The position numbers and the translations under genes are program-made. The notes below the pieces were generated by a model. It was not told the origin of the DNA and ran no database searches. It worked only from the letters and a program-made list of their open reading frames with translations. A DNA stretch of 64,000 bases. Origin: Nocardia africana NBRC 100379 (GTDB lineage Bacteria; Actinomycetota; Actinomycetes; Mycobacteriales; Mycobacteriaceae). The stretch covers positions 62,001 to 126,000 of the forward strand of contig NZ_BDAV01000017.1 in the NCBI RefSeq assembly GCF_001612635.1, in the 5' to 3' direction. Shown here one piece after another: positions 62,401-64,000 of this stretch. Every line of letters begins with the position of its first letter. Position 1 is the first letter of the stretch.

Positions 62401-64000
62401 ACCACCACCCCCGAACAGCACCTTTCCTCGATAGACCTGCTCGACCACACCGAACACACTCAGCTGGACGAGATCAGCAACCGCGCGGCGCTGCACACCC
62501 ACACCCCGTCGGCGATGTCGGTTCCGGCACTGTTCGCCGCACAAGTCGCCCGCACCCCCAACGCCATAGCACTCGACTGCGGCGAGGACTCCTGGACCTA
62601 CCGGCAACTCGACCAGGCCGCGAACCGGATGGCACACCTGCTCGCCGGCCACGGCGTGGGTCCGGGATGCGTGGTGGGAATACTGATGGAACGCTCGGCC
62701 CGCGCCATCACCGCACTCACCGCGGTACTCGAATCCGGGGCCGCCTATCTGCCCATCGATCCCGAACACCCCAGGGCACGAATCGAATTCATGCTCACCG
62801 ACGCCACACCCGTGGCCGTGATCACCACCGCCGAACTGGCCGGACGACTCGACGGAATCGACATCACGATCATCGATGCCGACGACCCCGCAATCGACAC
62901 CCGACCCAGCACCCCGCTACCGGCGCCCAGCCCGGAGAATATCGCCTATTTCATCTACACCTCGGGCACCACCGGGACACCCAAAGGCGTGGCCACCACC
63001 CACCACAACATCACCCAACTACTGACGTCCCTGAAGGCCGGCCCCTCCCCTGCGTCGGAACAGGTATGGGCGCAATGCCATTCGCTCGCCTTCGATATCT
63101 CGGTGTGGGAGATCTGGGGCGCATTGCTCCACGGTGGGCGACTGGTCGTCATACCCGACGCGATCACGCGCTCCCCCAGCGATTTTCATGAGGTGCTCGC
63201 AGCCGAACACGTCACCATGCTGACCCAAACGCCTACTGCCGCAGCGATGCTGTCACCACAAGGGATGGAATCGCTCACCCTGATGCTCGGCGGTGAACTC
63301 TGCCCCGCCGAGGTGGTGGACCAGTGGGTGCCCGCGCATACGGTCATCAACGGCTACGGCCCCACCGAGACCACCATGTGTGTCACCCTCACCACACCCT
63401 TGGCACCCGGATCGGGCACACCACCGATCGGGGCACCTGTGCCGGAGGCAGCGTTGTTCGTCCTCGACCGCTGGCTACAACCCGTGCCCGTCGGCGTCAC
63501 CGGCGAATTGTATGTGGCCGGTGCCGGAGTCAGCTGCGGGTATTGGCGCAGGCCCGCATTGACCGCATCACGGTTCGTGGCCTGCCCCTACGCGCCCGGG
63601 ACACGCATGTACCGCACCGGCGACCTGGTCCGGTGGGGCAACGACGACCAACTGCACTACGTCGCACGCGCCGACGAACAAGTCAAGATCCGCGGCTACC
63701 GCATCGAATGCGGCGAAATACGAACCGCCCTCACACAACTCGACGGCATCGAACACGCAGCCGTCATCGCCCGCGAAGATCAACCCGGAGACAAACGCCT
63801 CGTCGCCTACATCACCGGCACCGCAAACCCGGCCGAGATACGCACCCAACTCGCCGAACACCTCCCCACGTACATGATCCCCGCCGCCATCATGACCGTG
63901 CCCGCACTGCCCCTGACCGTCAACGGCAAACTCGACACCCGCGCCCTCCCGGCACCCGAATACACCAGCAGCGGGTATCGCGCCCCCACCACCCCCACGG
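50443..64000 (+). CDS. Giant nonribosomal peptide synthetase, truncated by window end
   Basis: The frame is open from ATG at 50443 to the last base (at least 4519 codons), with no stop seen. Order: C1 (HHVLLDG at residues 141-147), A1 with an inserted N-methyltransferase (VLEIGAGTG near 963), PCP1 (Ser1386 in LGGNSLSA), then three C-A-PCP modules, the last cut before its PCP. No epimerisation or thioesterase domain is seen. The N-terminal C domain with no upstream carrier suggests either a starter-acylating C domain or docking to another synthetase. GAGGAA lies about 12 bp before the ATG. Codon 14 is TTA (50482). The product is unknown; an N-methylated peptide is expected. Confidence 0.95.
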   Translation, partial: MLNYGVQPEVLGPLTAAQRSIWAAQQLRPEVPYNVAVFLAIDHDVDAERLMIACESAATRFGTPCARLSLDDGEPVFLVDRSFPQTLRSIDLRAERDPVSAAHEWMDNDYRRPIDVARDRLTEFALLRITDDLSYFYLRTHHVLLDGYGADTLIRHVAAVYSGAPPHTGEVDFSEFDLIRNADRTYQQSSRSRADAEYWQTVVREPLDIIDLSGTRRTVPPRHPLVRELVCTHRLEQNRHVRIDVARIVATVAVFNAKTTGQQEVSLSLPVSARTTAALKRRTGMVSNLVPLLIRVHDGDTIGALTDRVAEAIVGALRHQQFRRWPDLLAQATRPDMNIEFGPAVNVLDFATPLRFGSSEVTYNVLTIYPIQDCAITIYPRLGDGIPRIQFMWNPDRYTDDDIGRHITRLESLFDRMVVADASVTVGQVPLLSADERELVLSRWSGARVAAPVGLAPQLLAAAVAAGPDAPAVVDGAREVSYRKLDQWSTRLAWVLLEAGVGPERAVGVAMDRCVELVVAWWAVAKAGGVYVPLDPTHPVGRITSVLDAVGAVCVVTRGAGTVAGSAARPVLRVDAPDVSGRSAEAITDADRPARLRVDNTAYVMFTSGSTGVPKGVAVSHAGLLGLAAAQRAAFGLGADARISMVAAPTFDASIFDMLWAAGSVAALVVAPPQVYAGEALTAFLEDQRVSAAVVTPTVLSSLDRSRLDRVGTLITTGEACPAELVDVWAPGRRMFNGYGPSETTIGATLATLSAGQPVGIGAPMPGICALVLDARLNPAPVGVVGELYLGGPALARGYVGRMALTSERFVANPYGEAGTRVYRTGDLVRWTSAGTLEYVGRADTQIKLRGQRIELGEIENTLLACPQVTRAAATMHRSTTGAHLIAYITLDHTITNHDTDIVEQWRHMNDQLYDAGVAAPGFGMDFRGWNSSYTDDPIPLEEMMEWRSATVDRILALRPRRVLEIGAGTGLVLSQVAPRCEHYVATDVSAVAIDALAHSLEQAQMLWRDRVQLLTRPAHATEDLPRGYFDTIILNSVVQYFPTKDYLTEVCDAAMDLLAPGGAIFIGDVRNHTLQGAFHTAVALARTATTDAAEIRRRVQLAVLSEPELLLAPEFFTSWAAGHPSVAGLDIQVERGSADNELTRYRYDVVVHATPTPVRSMARAPTWTWTRFAGLRGLRTQLISDHPDTVRVTDIPRTGLITDVLVEHALAEGLPPAEALAGGDASSETTTPEQLHRLGEDTGHHVAVTWGAHPGTLDAVFITPTDRRHPPTLTELYLPPTGDRRITTYANDPHTNTEITAVRRQLSAWLPDYMVPSQIVVLDEFPLTSSGKIDRKALPAPMFAATPFRAPRTRAEKIIAEVFAEVLGRDRAGLDDDFFALGGNSLSATRVSARLQLALGREVPVRYLFDASTVEGLADHLYRHRGGPARSPLQVVPRPERIPLSYAQQRLWFIDQLQGPSPVYNMPIAFRITGALDVEALDAALDDVLARHESLRTIFPATDGVPFQQVLPARPGMWRRDSDAVVSLPEQHVTDTLAELARYRFELSAEIPIRAQIYAVGPEQYIVAIVLHHIAFDGWSPVPMARDVSDAYRARRHGHAPEWTPLPVQYADYTLWQRTELGELHDPHSPITTELEYWEHILAGMPEHLDLPTDRPYPPTTDHHGASVTIDWPAELQQHITQVAREHNATSFMVIQAALAVLLSSISTSPDVPIGFAVAGRGDPALDELVGFFVNTLVLRVDLTGDPTVADLLAQVRTRSLEAFEHQHVPFEVLVERLNPARSLMHHPLIQVLLAWQNFAGNTDPAAGLALEDLQVTSVPLDTHSARMDIAFSLGERFTDTGEPAGLTGTVEFRTDIFDIATIETLIDRLERVLVAITTDPGRSLSSVDLLDESEHTRLDEISNRAVMHTHSPSAMSVPALFAAQVARTPNAMALSCGDRSYSYRQLEQAANRLAHLLAGHGVGPGSVVGILMDRSAQAITAIAAVLETGAAYLPIDPEHPRARIEFMLTDATPAAVITTADLAGRLDGLDITIVDADDPALDTQPSTPLPAPDPGTIAYFIYTSGTTGVPKGVATTHHNITQLLAPSDIPPASEQVWAQCHSFAFDVSVWEIWSPLLHGGRLVVIPDAITRSASDFHDALAAEHVTVLTQTPTAAAMLTPQGLETMTLVLGGEPCPAEVVDQWAPAHTVINGYGPTETTMCVSLTAPLATGSGTPPIGAPLPGAALFVLDRWLRPVPIGVTGELYVAGAGVSPGYWRRTALTATRFVACPFGGIGARMYRTGDLVRWGNDGQLHYVARADEQVKIRGYRIECGEIRTALTQLDGVEHAAVIVREDQPGDKRLVAYITGIANPTEIRTRLAEHLPPYMIPAAVMVVPALPLTVNGKLDTRALPAPEYTAGGYRAPSTPVEEILTSIYARILGLDRVGVDDSFFDLGGDSLSAMRLIAAINTTLDTDLSVRTVFDTPTVARLAPGIGRAGWSRIPRLTPVERPAAIPLSYAQQRLWFIDQLRGPSPVYNMPIAFRITGALDIEALGAAFDDVLARHESLRTIFPATDGVPFQQVLPARPGMWRRDGDAVVSLPEQNITGELMELARYRFDLSAEIPIRAQIYAVGPEQYIVAIVLHHIAFDGWSPVPMARDVSESYRARRHGHAPEWAPLPVQYIDYALWQRTQLGELHDPHSPIATELEYWEHTLAGMPEHLDLPLDRPYPPTTDHHGASVTIDWPAELQQHITRTAREHNATSFMIIQAALTVLLSKISANSDVAVGFAVAGRDDPALDELVGFFVNTLVLRVDLADDPTLTDLLTQVRTRSLEAFEHQHVPFEVLVERLNPARSLTHHPLIQVLLAWQNFAGNTDPAAGLALEDLEVTSLPLDTHSARMDIAFSLGERFTDTGEPAGLTGAVEFRTDIFDTTTIETLIDRLERVLVAITTTPEQPLSSIDLLDPTEHARIDKIGNRAILQTGGQSSLSVPALFAAQVARTPNAIALTCDGRSYSYRQLEQAANRLAHLLAGHGVGPGSVVGILMDRSAQAITAIAAVLETGAAYLPIDPEHPRARIEFMLTDATPVAVITTAELAGRLDGLDITIIDADDPTIDTQPSTALPAPSPDNVAYFIYTSGTTGVPKGVAATHHNITQLLASLDTGATPTSEQVWAQCHSLAFDVSVWEIWSPLLHGGRLAVIPDSVTRSASDFHDALAAEHVTVLTQTPTAAAMLTPQGLESMTLVLGGEPCPAQVVDQWAPAHTVINGYGPTETTMCVTLTTPLAAGSGTPPIGAPVPAAALFVLDERLRPVPIGVPGELYVAGSGVGYGYWRRPALTASRFVACPFGGIGARMYRTGDLVRWGNDDQLHYVARADEQVKIRGYRIECGEIRTALTQLDGIEHAAVIAREDQPGDKRLVAYITGTANPGTIRTQLAEHLPPYMIPAAITTLDALPLTVNGKLDTRALPAPEYASSGYRAPTTPIEEILTAIYAHTLGLDRVGVDDSFFDLGGDSLSAMRLIAAINTTLDTDLSVRTVFDTPTVARLASRIEGAGSSRLPRLVPVERPAAIPLSYAQQRLWFIDQLQGPSPVYNVAAALRLSGVLDVEALGAALADVVGRHESLRTVFSTTEGTPQQVVVPVERVDVGWDIVDATGWPETRLIAAVNEAARYPFDLSAEIPLRARLFGIADHEHVLVIVMHHIAADGWSLRPLAADVSVAYASRCAGRAPEWAPLPVQYIDYALWQRTQLGELHDPHSPITTELEYWERTLAGMPEHLDLPTDRPYPPTADHHGAGVTIDWPAELHHHIARIAREHSATNFMVIQAALTILLSKISATSDVAVGFAVAGRDDPALDELVGFFVNTLVLRVDLTGDPTLADVLTHVRTRSLEAFEHQHVPFEVLVERLNPARSLMHHPLIQVLLSWQNFTGNDGAAAGLARDDLQVTSVPLDTHSARMDLALSLGERFTDTGEPAGLTGAVEFRTDIFDTTTIETLIDRLERVLVAITTTPEQHLSSIDLLDHTEHTQLDEISNRAALHTHTPSAMSVPALFAAQVARTPNAIALDCGEDSWTYRQLDQAANRMAHLLAGHGVGPGCVVGILMERSARAITALTAVLESGAAYLPIDPEHPRARIEFMLTDATPVAVITTAELAGRLDGIDITIIDADDPAIDTRPSTPLPAPSPENIAYFIYTSGTTGTPKGVATTHHNITQLLTSLKAGPSPASEQVWAQCHSLAFDISVWEIWGALLHGGRLVVIPDAITRSPSDFHEVLAAEHVTMLTQTPTAAAMLSPQGMESLTLMLGGELCPAEVVDQWVPAHTVINGYGPTETTMCVTLTTPLAPGSGTPPIGAPVPEAALFVLDRWLQPVPVGVTGELYVAGAGVSCGYWRRPALTASRFVACPYAPGTRMYRTGDLVRWGNDDQLHYVARADEQVKIRGYRIECGEIRTALTQLDGIEHAAVIAREDQPGDKRLVAYITGTANPAEIRTQLAEHLPTYMIPAAIMTVPALPLTVNGKLDTRALPAPEYTSSGYRAPTTPT
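50476..54705 (+). other. NRPS module 1: C-A(nMT)-PCP
   Basis: The C domain (50476 to about 51696) has motif HHVLLDG at 50863-50883. The A domain starts near 51760, with VMFTSGSTGVPKGVAVSH as A3 and GYGPSETT as A5. An N-methyltransferase is inserted between A8 and A10 (about 53149-54340). A resumes to SGKIDRKALP. PCP serine codon is at 54598. Read by eye, the A-domain pocket residues are D-A-F-V-I-T-G-I-G, mainly hydrophobic; the residue would be N-methylated. Confidence 0.85.
54769..57927 (+). other. NRPS module 2: C-A-PCP
   Basis: The C domain starts IPLSYAQQRLWFIDQL, with HHIAFDGWS at 55159. The A domain (about 56200-57625) has IYTSGTTGVPKGVATTH and GYGPTETTMC. PCP Ser codon is at 57760 (LGGDSLSA). 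Pocket residues read by eye are D-V-W-T-V-G-G-M-C. No match to a specific amino acid is claimed. Confidence 0.85.
57928..61092 (+). other. NRPS module 3: C-A-PCP
   Basis: Near-copy of module 2. C has HHIAFDGWS near 58318, A domain about 59358-60785, PCP Ser codon at 60925. Pocket residues read D-V-W-T-V-G-G-M-C, the same as module 2, so both should load the same amino acid. Confidence 0.85.
61093..64000 (+). other. NRPS module 4: C-A, PCP beyond window
   Basis: The C domain has HHIAADGWS; its first half differs from C2/C3 while the second half matches them. The A domain (about 62518-63945) reads D-I-W-T-M-G-G-M-C, two changes from modules 2 and 3. The window ends in the A-PCP linker. Confidence 0.85.

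Larger units (their letters stand above)
54769..64000 (+). repeat. Tandem near-identical 3.16-kb module repeats inside the NRPS gene
   Basis: The landmark ATCCCGTTGTCGTATGC-type start recurs at 54769, 57928 and 61093, giving periods of 3159 and 3165 bp. Long DNA blocks are almost identical between copies, for example around 56295-56440 against 59455-59600 with about two mismatches. Confidence 0.85.

Noticed and set aside
1..64000. tRNA genes, rRNA genes, CRISPR arrays and transposases
   Set aside because: None could be recognised on either strand; the only tandem repeats are NRPS modules.

Overview
The window is high-GC actinobacterial DNA with GC-rich third codon positions, many GTG starts and 4-bp ATGA/GTGA stop-start overlaps. 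It is most likely from Nocardia or a close relative. Pointers are an Eis-type acetyltransferase, a homologue of the mycobacterial dormancy protein Rv0079, a truncated 13E12-family gene under a perfect LexA box, a DesA-type acyl-ACP desaturase, and large secondary-metabolite loci. The genus is an inference from gene content. No tRNA, rRNA, CRISPR array or insertion sequence was seen.

Positions 1-18290 are an accessory and housekeeping mix. They hold methyltransferases, a Gfo/Idh oxidoreductase, three small regulator-plus-enzyme units each with visible operators, an F420-dependent oxidoreductase, Eis, a Tam-like methyltransferase, a PRC-barrel/DUF2382 stress protein and a secreted hydrolase. 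The three units are TetR/MFS at 1813-4050, a winged-helix regulator plus stand-alone phosphohistidine swivel domain facing an FAD monooxygenase at 5081-7445, and SDR/hydrolase/TetR at 9377-12101.

Positions 18372-33265 form a compact type II polyketide cluster. Its core order, KSalpha, KSbeta, ACP, didomain aromatase/cyclase, metallo-beta-lactamase-fold cyclase, plus an ActIII-like ketoreductase, is that of the actinorhodin core, so a C9-reduced aromatic polyketide is inferred. The cluster carries its own split acetyl-CoA carboxylase (accB, accC, fused accDA), a SARP activator with a TTA codon, an HxlR regulator, an FAD monooxygenase, an alpha/beta hydrolase, an NTF2-like protein, a RutE-like nitroreductase, and two small uncharacterised proteins (luciferase-like DUF5519 and lipocalin-like). 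TCGAG-type direct repeats, resembling known ActII-ORF4 sites, lie in both divergent PKS promoters.

Positions 33325-47833 return to general genes: Rv0079-like ribosome-associated protein, acyl-ACP desaturase, PAS-ANTAR regulator, STAS protein, ABC1/UbiB kinase, secreted lipase, PucR regulator, GT39-like membrane glycosyltransferase, a decayed isochorismatase gene, an SDR lacking its catalytic Tyr/Lys, and a SnoaL-tailed sigma factor followed by a sigma-like fragment.

Positions 47870-64000 begin a nonribosomal peptide cluster: a small coupled ORF, an FAD oxidoreductase, a methyltransferase, then a giant NRPS gene open from 50443 to the window end (at least 4519 codons). Its visible layout is C-A(nMT)-PCP, C-A-PCP, C-A-PCP, C-A. 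Modules 2-4 are tandem near-copies of about 3.16 kb, and the fourth condensation domain is a mosaic with a foreign N-terminal half.
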